Shown here piece after piece: positions 36,405-44,272 of a stretch of 56,725 nt of DNA (positions are counted from its first letter, which is position 1; every line of letters begins with the position of its first letter). Source of the DNA: Pseudomonadota bacterium. Its GTDB lineage: Bacteria > Desulfobacterota > Desulfovibrionia > Desulfovibrionales > Desulfomicrobiaceae. Under the pieces are notes generated by a model. That model was not told the DNA's origin and did not search any database. It saw only the letters and a list, made by a program, of their open reading frames with translations. A program made the translations under genes and the position numbers. Location: the NCBI GenBank assembly GCA_023393525.1, contig JAEWKZ010000003.1, positions 1 to 56,725 on the forward strand. Reading direction: 5' to 3'.

Positions 36405-39023
36405 TCACGAACACCACGTCCCCAGGGTCGAAGCCAGATCCTGCAACCTGTACGGCTTGGCCAGATGCCCATTCATGCCCGCCTCCAGGCTCTTGCGCTG
36501 ATCCGACTCGAGGGCGTGGGCGGTGAGGGCGATGATGGGCACGCCCCGCCCCGTGGCCCGTATGCGCCGGGTCGCTTCCAGCCCATCCATGACGGGCATC
36601 TGGATATCCATGAACACGATGTCGAAATCACCGCCAGCGAAGGCGTCGAGGGCCTCCTGTCCGTTTTCGGCAAGGACGATGTCCCCGACCTCCAGGCTGC
36701 GGAGCATCTTCACCAGCAGGCCGCGATTGAAGGGGTTGTCCTCCACCGCCAGAACCCGGAGGCTGGCAAAGGAGCGGGCCTCGTTCTCACCGCTTGGGTC
36801 CTCGGCGGCCTGGGCCTGCGCGGAGATGTTCATGACCAGGGAGAAGGAGAAGGTGCTGCCATGCCCGACCCGGCTGTGCACGGAAATGCCGCTGCCGCCA
36901 AGCAGGCGCACCAGGCTGTTGGCGATGGTCAGGCCAAGGCCGGTGCCGCCGTACTCCCGGGTCAGGGAGCCGTCGGCCTGCTCGAAGGAGGTGAAAATGC
37001 CGTGCTGACGGTTCTCCGGGATGCCGATTCCCGTGTCGCGCACAAAAAAGCGCAGCTCGGCCTTGCCGCTGCCTCCGGCTTTCCCGCTGACCGCAACCTC
37101 CACGCAGCCTTGTTCCGTGAATTTGATGGCGTTGCCGACCAGGTTGACCAGCACCTGCGTCAACCGTCCCGCGTCCGTGCTCACGACCCCGGGCAGGCCG
37201 GAAGTGGCCAGACGCAGATCGAGCCCCTTTTTCTGGGCCTGCTCCACGAACATGGTCCGCACCCGCGCAAGGAGGGCTTCAAGGTCCACGTCCTCGGGCA
37301 CGATGCGCATCATGCCCGCCTCGATCTTGGAGAAGTCGAGAATGTCGTTGATGATGACCAGCAGACTCTCCGCGCAAACGCGGATTCCGTTCACGCAGTC
37401 GGCCTGTTCCGGATCGAGAACCGTCCGGGCCAGCAACTCCCCGTGGCCGAGGATGGAATTCATGGGCGTACGGATTTCGTGGCTCATGTTGGCCAGGAAC
37501 ATGCTCTTGGCCTGTGAGGCGGCCTCGGCCCGACGCCGGGCGTCAACGATGTCCGTGACCTCGATGACGCTCAAAATCATGCCGCCGAACGCGGCCCCTC
37601 CCACGACCGGCTGCATGCGCACCACCAGGGCCATGCCCCGGAAGGATTCCAGCTGAATTTCCCTGAGTCTTGCTTCCGGGTCGGCCTGCAAGGTCCGCAG
37701 CCCCTGCTCCATCTCCTCGGCGAGAACGCCGCCGGGAAAGACATCCCAGATTTTTCGGCCCAGCAGGTCGCCGGGCTCCCGGCCCAGGATGCGGCACAAA
37801 CTCCCGTTGGCCTCGATCACCGCGCCGTCCTTGCCGGTCAGGGCGACGCCCTCGTTGATCCCCGCCAGCAGGGATTCCAGGCGCGATTTCTCCTGCAACA
37901 GCTCCCGCTCGGCCTGTTTGCGCTGGGTTACGTCCATGAACACTTCAAGTATCAGGGTCTCGCCCTGCAGGATGACAGGAATGGAGCTCTTGATGACATC
38001 AAGGGTCCGTCCTTCCAGGGCGCGCATGCGCACCTCGTGCTCGAATTCGACCCGGTGACGGCGCTCGGGATCGTCATTGCGGGTGCTTTCATAGAACATG
38101 TCCCAGGGCACGCGGCGGTCGAAAAACCAGCCGGGCTCGATGTCGAGCAGATTGGTCGCGGCCAGGTTGACCCTGCGGATGATGCGGTCCTGGCCCAGGA
38201 TGGCGATGCCCACGGGCAGTGCCTCCAGAATCCTTTCCATGCCCGCGTTGGCTTCGATCACCGCCGCGCCGTCCTTTTCCCTCGACTTGAGCATTTCCGC
38301 CAATGCGGACATGTTGCGCAGGCAAAGCATGACCATGCTCGCCACCAGAAGGGTCACCAGGCCGCACGTCATGGCCAGAATGCGGTCCGCGTTTTTCTGG
38401 TGCGCCTCTATGACCCGGTCGATGCGCGAACGAATGGCGACGCGCAGAAGGTCCGTCGTGGACGCGGCCTGTTCGAACAGGATACGGGTCTGCTCCTGCG
38501 TGGCAGAAACGTCCGGGACAGGAGCGCCGTGCTTCGACGCATCGAAGGCGTAGAGGCGGTTGCGAATCATGAAATGACCGTGATCCACGATTTCCTGCAG
38601 TACGGGAACAAGCGTGGAGGCGTCCCGAAGCAGTTCGGGTGGCATGGGGACCGTCAGGCCGTAGGAAGGCCCGCCCCCATCCGCGCGCGCCTCTCCACCC
38701 TGGTGCATCACGACCAGCACCGACCGGGCGCGCGCCAAGGCCCTGTCGATCTCTGCTTCAAGTCCCAGAAGGCCCGACAGATCCGTGGCGGAGGGCAGGC
38801 GTTCAAAGCCCAGACGCGCCGAATCCATCTCGACGCGAAACGTCTGGACCAGATCCAGATGTGCCTGTTCCGCCTTCATGAGCTGCTGATGGTCGGCAAT
38901 GACCCGGTAGCGATACGCCTCCTTCACGCCCAGAGCGACGACGCCGAGAAGCATGAGCGCCAGCATCCACAAGATGCGCCGCTGGTTGGGATGTCCGAGG
39001 TGCCAGGACGACGGGTTCCTCAT
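36405..39023 (-). CDS. Membrane-bound hybrid histidine kinase
   Basis: 872 aa. Two membrane segments (~17-35 and ~212-235) bracket a ~175-residue periplasmic sensor rich in helices. Two PAS domains follow (~260-380 and ~385-500), then HisKA with H in FLANMSHEIRTPMNSILG, HATPase (NLVGNAIKFT, DTGIGIP, GGTGLGLTIA) and a C-terminal receiver (AVEDNPFNRG, phosphoacceptor D in VFMDIQMPVMDG, LAKPYR). No HPt domain, so phosphate must pass to a separate protein. Its ATG overlaps the comF stop (ATGA). Signal unknown. Confidence 0.93.
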   Translation of the reverse strand: MRNPSSWHLGHPNQRRILWMLALMLLGVVALGVKEAYRYRVIADHQQLMKAEQAHLDLVQTFRVEMDSARLGFERLPSATDLSGLLGLEAEIDRALARARSVLVVMHQGGEARADGGGPSYGLTVPMPPELLRDASTLVPVLQEIVDHGHFMIRNRLYAFDASKHGAPVPDVSATQEQTRILFEQAASTTDLLRVAIRSRIDRVIEAHQKNADRILAMTCGLVTLLVASMVMLCLRNMSALAEMLKSREKDGAAVIEANAGMERILEALPVGIAILGQDRIIRRVNLAATNLLDIEPGWFFDRRVPWDMFYESTRNDDPERRHRVEFEHEVRMRALEGRTLDVIKSSIPVILQGETLILEVFMDVTQRKQAERELLQEKSRLESLLAGINEGVALTGKDGAVIEANGSLCRILGREPGDLLGRKIWDVFPGGVLAEEMEQGLRTLQADPEARLREIQLESFRGMALVVRMQPVVGGAAFGGMILSVIEVTDIVDARRRAEAASQAKSMFLANMSHEIRTPMNSILGHGELLARTVLDPEQADCVNGIRVCAESLLVIINDILDFSKIEAGMMRIVPEDVDLEALLARVRTMFVEQAQKKGLDLRLATSGLPGVVSTDAGRLTQVLVNLVGNAIKFTEQGCVEVAVSGKAGGSGKAELRFFVRDTGIGIPENRQHGIFTSFEQADGSLTREYGGTGLGLTIANSLVRLLGGSGISVHSRVGHGSTFSFSLVMNISAQAQAAEDPSGENEARSFASLRVLAVEDNPFNRGLLVKMLRSLEVGDIVLAENGQEALDAFAGGDFDIVFMDIQMPVMDGLEATRRIRATGRGVPIIALTAHALESDQRKSLEAGMNGHLAKPYRLQDLASTLGTWCS

Positions 39024-39742
39024 ACGGCCCTGCCCAGAAAAAAGATGTCCACGCGCCGGGCCCCGGCCGCGAGGCAGACTTCGGCGCAGGCCGTCAGGGT
39101 GGCGCCGGTGGTCATGACGTCGTCGACCAGCAGCACGTGCCGCCCGGACAAGTCCGCGCAGGCCGCGAAAACACCCTTTACGTTGCGTCGCCTTTCGGCC
39201 CGTCCCAGACTCGACTGGGGCAGGGTGTCCCTGGTCTTGCGCAGACCCGAGGGCAGGGGAGCCAGGCCTATGTGCTTGCCGAGCATGCGCGCCAGCTCCG
39301 CGCTCTGGTTGAAGCCGCGACTGGACACCTTGGCGGGCATCATGGGCACGGGCACGATGCAATCCGGACATTCCAGGCCATGCCTTTCCCAGGCCCGCCG
39401 GACCAGATGGGCGAGGAGCTGCCCCAGCCCGTGATCGTGACTGAACTTGTGCCCATGGACGAGATCGCGCAGCGCTCCGGAGTACATGCCGTGAAAAGCC
39501 AGGCCCGACCAAGGCGGACGGCTTTGGCGACAGGCCAGGCACGGATACACGGGGGCGGACGGGTCGGCGTAGCAGATGCCGCATTCGGGGCAGTACCCTC
39601 CGACGCGCGGGGCCAGCAGTTCCCGGCAGTCCGGGCAGAGGGGATACTCATCGAAACGCCCGAGCACAGCCGCGCAGTACTGACAACGCCGCCCGGCCAC
39701 ATGCCGCGCCAAGGAAAGCGCACGACCAAGCGCCGCTACCAT
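39020..39742 (-). CDS. comF: ComF family phosphoribosyltransferase-like protein
   Basis: 240 aa. Two cysteine clusters at the N-terminus (CQYC...CPDC and CPECGICY...CLAC) suggest zinc binding; the C-terminus has the PRTase motif VLLVDDVMTTGATL and SSRGFNQSAELA. ComF is involved in DNA uptake in competent bacteria. The ATG overlaps the end of the upstream gene and has GGAG 6 nt before it. Confidence 0.92.
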   Translation of the reverse strand: MVAALGRALSLARHVAGRRCQYCAAVLGRFDEYPLCPDCRELLAPRVGGYCPECGICYADPSAPVYPCLACRQSRPPWSGLAFHGMYSGALRDLVHGHKFSHDHGLGQLLAHLVRRAWERHGLECPDCIVPVPMMPAKVSSRGFNQSAELARMLGKHIGLAPLPSGLRKTRDTLPQSSLGRAERRRNVKGVFAACADLSGRHVLLVDDVMTTGATLTACAEVCLAAGARRVDIFFLGRAV

Positions 39743-40296
39743 CCGCTGCTCCGGGCCAGATCGCGCACGGCGTCCATGGCGGCCTGATCTCGGGAAAAAT
39801 CCCCTGCTTCGTCGATCCCGCGCAGGCACAAAACATTTTCCATGCGCACGTCGAAAACTTCCAGGAAAAAGCGCAAGGTCGGCAAAATGCCCGCAAAGAG
39901 ATTCTCGCCGCGCTTCCTTCCTGCCAGCAGCACGACATGGGCGGGCCGAACGGGCCCGGACGGACGCAAACCGCGCTGCCGGGCCATGTACCTGGACTGG
40001 GCCCGATCGATCCAGGCCTTGGCCTGGCTCGGCAGATGATAGAAATAGACGGGAGCGGCCAGCACCAGGCCGGATGCGGATTCGAGGAGCGCGAAAAGCT
40101 CTTCGGCTCCATCCGCGCCGATCCGGCACAGGCCATCATCGGCGCAGGCTCCGCACCCGGTGCAGGGTTCCAGCGCATGGTCGCGCAGGAAAACGGGGCT
40201 GGACGACAGCGCCAGGCTGCGCGCGAAAAGCGCGGCGGCCTGATCGCTGTTGCCGCCTGCCCGGGGGCTCAAGGATATGACGAGAGGGGCATTCAT
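39736..40296 (-). CDS. Iron-sulfur flavoprotein-like NADPH-dependent FMN reductase
   Basis: 186 aa, flavodoxin-like fold: SLSPRAGGNSDQ binds FMN phosphate, VLAAPVYFYHLPSQAKAWIDR is the family signature. The cysteines CTGCGACADDGLC follow the compact spacing CX2CX2CX5C of archaeal-type iron-sulfur flavoproteins, suggesting a 4Fe-4S cluster. A redox role with unknown partner. Its ATG overlaps the stop of the UGA-containing gene (ATGA). Confidence 0.85.
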   Translation of the reverse strand: MNAPLVISLSPRAGGNSDQAAALFARSLALSSSPVFLRDHALEPCTGCGACADDGLCRIGADGAEELFALLESASGLVLAAPVYFYHLPSQAKAWIDRAQSRYMARQRGLRPSGPVRPAHVVLLAGRKRGENLFAGILPTLRFFLEVFDVRMENVLCLRGIDEAGDFSRDQAAMDAVRDLARSSGW

Positions 40297-40520
40297 TTTC
40301 GAGGCTTGCGCACGAATTCCGCGCGCACGTATTCTCCGACCTCGCTCAAGCTGAGACTCCAGTCGGTTTCAGTGTACAAGGCGTTCTCAAGCTGGGGCAC
40401 CACGGCGGGCTTCACCCAGAAAACCTGCCTGTCCGTTCGGCTGAATCGTAGCTGCCAACTGGCATCGACGCCCACGTGTCAGCACTTGTCCCGGAAATCG
40501 TGTTCGCCTTCGGGGATCAT
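40293..40520 (-). CDS. Small protein with in-frame UGA; candidate selenoprotein
   Basis: 75 codons from ATG 40520, preceded by AGGAG at ideal spacing that overlaps the upstream stop. Codon 14 is TGA (40479-40481), after TGC, so the product would read RDKC-U-HVGVDASW. The frame continues for 61 more codons to a TGA that overlaps the next ATG. A SECIS-like hairpin lies just downstream of the UGA. If the UGA is a stop, only a 13-residue peptide is made; a downstream GTG start has no ribosome site. Alternatives: a mutated tryptophan codon or a sequencing error. Function not recognised; most of the protein is hydrophilic with WVKPAVVPQLENALY in the middle. Confidence 0.6.
40447..40470 (-). promoter_or_regulatory. 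Candidate bacterial SECIS hairpin
   Basis: Reverse strand CGTCGATGCC-AGTT-GGCAGCTACG: pairs CGT/ACG, one G-C, and UGCC/GGCA, with two mismatches. The loop starts 18 nt after the UGA and has G in its second position, within the known bacterial SECIS spacing (16-37 nt). The stem is weak, so it needs folding and testing. Confidence 0.4.
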
Positions 40521-40528
40521 GACAGCTC

Positions 40529-41158
40529 CTATCGTATGAACTCGGTGAAAAACGGATTGTTGAGCTTTTCCTGCCCCACCGTGGTTTCCGGTCCGTGGCC
40601 GGGGTAGACCACCGTCTCTTCGGGCAGGGTGAAAATCTTCTCGCGCACGGAACGGATCAGCTCCCGTTCGGAACTCCCTGGAAAATCGGTGCGTCCCACG
40701 GAACGGTAGAACAGCAGATCGCCGACAAAAACCGCCCCCAATCCCTCGAAATAGAAAGACAGGCTGCCAGGACTATGGCCTGGGGTGGACAGCACGCGAC
40801 AGGTGACGCCAAGCAGGGGCAGCTCGCCCTCCCGCAGCGGGGTGAACGAGAAGGGGGGAGTGCGCGGAAAGCCCATCATCCCGCCGCCTCCGAGTTCGGT
40901 ATCAAGGAGAAAGCCATCCTTTTCGCTGGCCATGACGGAAAGTCCCGTGGCCGCGACCAGATCCGCGTTGCCCTGGATGTGGTCGAAATGAAGGTGGGTG
41001 TTCAGAATCGCCACCAGGCTCTTCTTTTCGGCGGCGAGAAAGGACAGGATCTCCCCGGCTTCGCCTCCCGGGTCGATGACCACGGCCTCGCTTTTCGAGT
41101 GCACCACGTAGCAGTTCGTATCCAGCGGCCCCAGCGGCATGACGGTAACTTCGAGCAT
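40529..41158 (-). CDS. Metallo-beta-lactamase-fold hydrolase (glyoxalase II-like)
   Basis: 209 aa. Metal motif THLHFDH, further ligands H in STPGHSPGS and D in FVGDLLF, and YPGHG near the end. The start MLEVTVMPLGPLDTNCYVV is typical of YcbL/GloB-like hydrolases acting on thioesters. GGGAGG precedes ATG 41158. First gene of the leftward operon ending with the hybrid kinase. Confidence 0.88.
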   Translation of the reverse strand: MLEVTVMPLGPLDTNCYVVHSKSEAVVIDPGGEAGEILSFLAAEKKSLVAILNTHLHFDHIQGNADLVAATGLSVMASEKDGFLLDTELGGGGMMGFPRTPPFSFTPLREGELPLLGVTCRVLSTPGHSPGSLSFYFEGLGAVFVGDLLFYRSVGRTDFPGSSERELIRSVREKIFTLPEETVVYPGHGPETTVGQEKLNNPFFTEFIR

Positions 41159-41282
41159 CAATTCCTCCCTGACGGACATGTATCACCGGGATGTAGCCAG
41201 CTTCGTCCCAAAACACAATTCTGCTTTCTGGACAAGGCTTGCGGCATGAGGCAATGGCTTCAAAAACACCTCGGGGTCCATC

Positions 41283-43724
41283 ATGAACACGGCCACTTCC
41301 ATCGAGACCGGCAGCCTGCGAAGACAGGACATCATCGACTACGAGCCTCTGCTCAAAACCGCGCTCAAAGCCATCATTCCCTTCTCTTCCTACAGTCTCG
41401 TGTTTCCGGCCAGAACCCCGGAAGAGATGGAAGCCGACCCGCAGCATCCGTTCGGACGGGCAACCCTGGAGAACGACCGGCTGGCGCTGCCGCTGACGCA
41501 CTCGGACCGGCTGCTCGCCATTTTTGAAGCCCGGGGGGTGGATCCGCAAGAAACGGCGCGGGCCCTGCCTTTTCTGCCGCACATGGCCTCCCTGTGCCTG
41601 GAACAGATCAAGATCCGCAAGTCGACCATCACCGACCCCCTGACCGGCCTGTTCAACCGCCACTGCCTGCACCAGGCCCTGATCCGGGAGATCTCGGGCA
41701 TTGTCGGATCCATCATGCCCGGTCCCGGCGCCATGGCCGACGACTCCCTGCAAGGCCACAGCGCCTGCTTCGGCCTGATCGTCCTGGACCTGGACCGCTT
41801 TCGGCAGATCAACGAAAACTACGGACACAATTTCGGGGATCAGGTCCTGACCCTCGCGGCGGAACGGTTGCGGGCGGCCTGCCCCAAACAGACCCTGGTC
41901 TGCCGCCTGGACGGGGATTCCTTCGGCGTGCTCTGGCCCCAGGCCTCACGCGCCAAGATGAGCGAATTGGCGGAAAATCTGGGCGCCGAACTGGCCAAGG
42001 TCACGGCGCGTTTCGCCCCTCTGCGCGAGGACGTCGGCGTTTCGGCCAGCATCGGCCACGTCAGCTACCCCCAGGACCTGCAAGGCGCACAGTTCCAGAA
42101 GGCTCCGGAAGAACAGGCCTGGCTGGTCATGGAAAAGGCGGAAAAAGCCCTGAACACGGCCAAGGCCGGCGGACGATCCCAGATATACTCCTTCAGGCAA
42201 ATCCTCACCCAGGGCGGGGTGGTGCTCGAGGTCATGCCCATGAACCGCCTGCTCATAAATCTCGGGCGCGGCATGGACGCCCACGAAGGGCAGCGTTTCC
42301 TGATCTGGTCCCGCAAGTTCAACGGCAGCGAAACCATTGTCGGGACGCAGGGCGACGTGATTTTCGGGCATTACCCGCCCATGTACAAGGCCGAGGTTTC
42401 GCTGGTCGAGGTGCAGGAGGACATGTCCATCGCCGAAGTCCTGGTGCAGAGCGACCCGAACTGGATCGTGGAGAAAGGCGACAAGCTGACCCTGCTCGAC
42501 GACCATTCCGGGCGCATGGAGCAGCGCGAAATCCAGCCCGGCGACCGCTCTCCGCAGAAGGACCCGCTCACGGGCCTCTATCCCTACCGCGATTTTCTTC
42601 AGGCCTGGCACTCGGCCCGAGCCCAGGCCAAGAGTTTCTGCATGGTGCTCATGCGTCTGGAATCGCCCCACGCCGAACGCACGCCCATGGACAAGATGAA
42701 GGAGGAGCAGTTTTTCCAGACCCTGGCCGGCCGGGTCGAAGCCCTGTTCGGATCCGCCGCGCTGGGTGGCCGGTTCAGCGTGAATTGCATCATCTACCAC
42801 GTACCGGATCTGGGCCAGGAGGATTGCCTCGGCATCGTGCGCGAACTGCTCGAAGACGAGCGCTTCGCCGGACTGGAAAAATCCGTGGGTATCGCGGCCT
42901 ATCCCTTCCTCGACTACACGCGCTCCGACACCCTGGAAAACGTGCGCAAGGCGCTGGACCATGCCGATTTCCTGCACGACGAAAAAATCGCCTGCTTCGA
43001 TTCCGTTTCGCTCAACATCAGCGCGGACCGTCTTTTCGCTCAGGGCGAGACCTATGACGCCATCGCCGAATACAAGAAAGCCCTGACCGTGGACGACGCC
43101 AACCTGCTGGCCCGCAACTCCCTGGGCGTCTGCTATGCCCGGCTGAACAAATACGCCACGGCCAGAACCATCTTCCAGGAGCTGACCAGCCGCCATCCGG
43201 ACCACGTCATGCCGCTCTACAATTTCGGCTGCGCCTGCCTCAAGGATGGCGACCCCGCCGCCGCCCGCCAGGCCTTTGAGCAGGTCCTGGCCATCGAGCC
43301 CAGGCACGTCTACGCCCTCATCCGCCTGGGGCTGATGGCGGAGGAGGAGGGCGATTTCGAACGGGCCTGGGACCTCTATGAACAGGTCAGGACCATGTCC
43401 GAGGAAAAGGGGGCGCACAACCCGGCCTATCGCTACCTGGCCCGGCTGGCCTTCCGCCGCGACGACCGGGACACGGCCCGCGAGTACCTGCACCAGGCCA
43501 TCACCGCCAATCCCCAGGACGCCCACTCTTTCCACCTTCTGGCCAAGATCTACCTGGAGCGCGGCGATGACCCGGAAATCGCCGAATCCCTGGCCCGGCA
43601 AAGCGTGCACCTGAAACCCGACGCCCCTGCCTTCTGGGAAATCCTGATCACCGCTCTCAAACAGCAGGGCAAGGAAGAGGAAGCCGCGCAGACAAAAATC
43701 CGTGCGGCTGCGCAAAGCGGTTGA
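41283..43724 (+). CDS. Protein with two degenerate GGDEF-like domains and TPR repeats
   Basis: 813 aa, no membrane segment. A ~110-residue N-terminal region precedes DPLTGLFNRH (from ~118), the start of a GGDEF domain whose active site reads DGDSF (210-214), with the catalytic acidic residue replaced by Ser. A second DPLTGLYPYRDF (~425) begins another GGDEF-like domain with GGRFS instead of GGDEF. From ~580 to the end are about six tetratricopeptide-like repeats. Probably a catalytically dead regulator or scaffold. Its stop overlaps the -35 of the tRNA promoter. Confidence 0.85.
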   Translation: MNTATSIETGSLRRQDIIDYEPLLKTALKAIIPFSSYSLVFPARTPEEMEADPQHPFGRATLENDRLALPLTHSDRLLAIFEARGVDPQETARALPFLPHMASLCLEQIKIRKSTITDPLTGLFNRHCLHQALIREISGIVGSIMPGPGAMADDSLQGHSACFGLIVLDLDRFRQINENYGHNFGDQVLTLAAERLRAACPKQTLVCRLDGDSFGVLWPQASRAKMSELAENLGAELAKVTARFAPLREDVGVSASIGHVSYPQDLQGAQFQKAPEEQAWLVMEKAEKALNTAKAGGRSQIYSFRQILTQGGVVLEVMPMNRLLINLGRGMDAHEGQRFLIWSRKFNGSETIVGTQGDVIFGHYPPMYKAEVSLVEVQEDMSIAEVLVQSDPNWIVEKGDKLTLLDDHSGRMEQREIQPGDRSPQKDPLTGLYPYRDFLQAWHSARAQAKSFCMVLMRLESPHAERTPMDKMKEEQFFQTLAGRVEALFGSAALGGRFSVNCIIYHVPDLGQEDCLGIVRELLEDERFAGLEKSVGIAAYPFLDYTRSDTLENVRKALDHADFLHDEKIACFDSVSLNISADRLFAQGETYDAIAEYKKALTVDDANLLARNSLGVCYARLNKYATARTIFQELTSRHPDHVMPLYNFGCACLKDGDPAAARQAFEQVLAIEPRHVYALIRLGLMAEEEGDFERAWDLYEQVRTMSEEKGAHNPAYRYLARLAFRRDDRDTAREYLHQAITANPQDAHSFHLLAKIYLERGDDPEIAESLARQSVHLKPDAPAFWEILITALKQQGKEEEAAQTKIRAAAQSG

Positions 43725-43749
43725 CAGAGCGGGCCTCTTTGCCTAAAGA
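43721..43749 (+). promoter_or_regulatory. Promoter of the first tRNA-Asn
   Basis: TTGACA (43721-43726), 17-nt spacer, TAAAGA (43744-43749). The second tRNA-Asn has the same arrangement (TTGACA, 17 nt, TAAAAG), which supports both. Confidence 0.7.
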
Positions 43750-43765
43750 GGCTCCTCACGAGCAT

Positions 43766-43841
43766 TCCCCGGTAGCTCAGTTGGCAGAGCAGGTGGCTGT
43801 TAACCACCGTGTCGGCAGTTCAAGTCTGTCCCGGGGAGCCA
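43766..43841 (+). tRNA. tRNA-Asn (GTT)
   Basis: 76 nt including encoded CCA. Acceptor TCCCCGG pairs with CCGGGGA; anticodon loop CTGTTAA with anticodon GTT; TTCAAGT in the T loop. It differs from the copy at 46157 at two positions (D loop and T loop). Confidence 0.97.
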
Positions 43842-43851
43842 CGAATTTCCA

Positions 43852-43880
43852 GGGCCCTTCACGCGAAGGGCCCTTTTTTT
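43852..43880 (+). terminator. Terminator after the first tRNA-Asn
   Basis: GGGCCCTTC-ACGC-GAAGGGCCC followed by seven T. Confidence 0.92.
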
Positions 43881-44040
43881 GCGCCCGGCACCACAGCGAT
43901 CGCCCGACCTCCTCCCTTCGGTCCGACACAAAGCCGCGTTTTCTCCCGATAGAACCGCTTCCCCGCCTTCGTGCGGATTACGCGCAACAATCGCAGAACC
44001 AGCTCTTTGATCTTGCCGTGGCAATCACCCATGCCGCCAG

Positions 44041-44209
44041 GGTCGGGGTGGTCCGGGCGGGTCGCATCGGCTGTCTGACCGAGCCAGGCATCGTTGGCGG
44101 AATCGTTGCAGGGCGCGCTGCCCCGCACGAGCGCCCTGCAACGCAACGATTCAGCCGTACGAGGCCCGCGAGGGAGTTCCGAGGCGATCCGCCCGGACCA
44201 CCCCGATCC
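44041..44209. repeat. Long palindromic element, copy A
   Basis: 169 nt. Outer arms 44041-44070 and 44179-44209 are complementary with about three mismatches or gaps. Inside lie a core CTGTCTGACCGAGCCAGGC (44071-44089) facing ACGAGGCCCGCGAGGGAG (44159-44176), then a second stem (GCAGGGCGC with GCGCCCTGC) and a small loop. The two core strands recur in copy B at 51249-51427 (23 of 25 and 21 of 26 identities), whose outer arms have unrelated sequence. Non-coding, in the 430-base gap between tRNA-Asn and tunR. Confidence 0.75.
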
Positions 44210-44272
44210 GCAGCGCCGACCGTCCCCCTTTTTCCCCAAATAGACGCTTGCCTTCAAGCCACCCATCGGTCC

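Noticed and set aside
43721..44272. Open frame extending tunR upstream through the tRNA-Asn gene
   Set aside because: It contains the tRNA, a terminator and palindromic element A and has no ribosome site; the family length fits a start near 44273.
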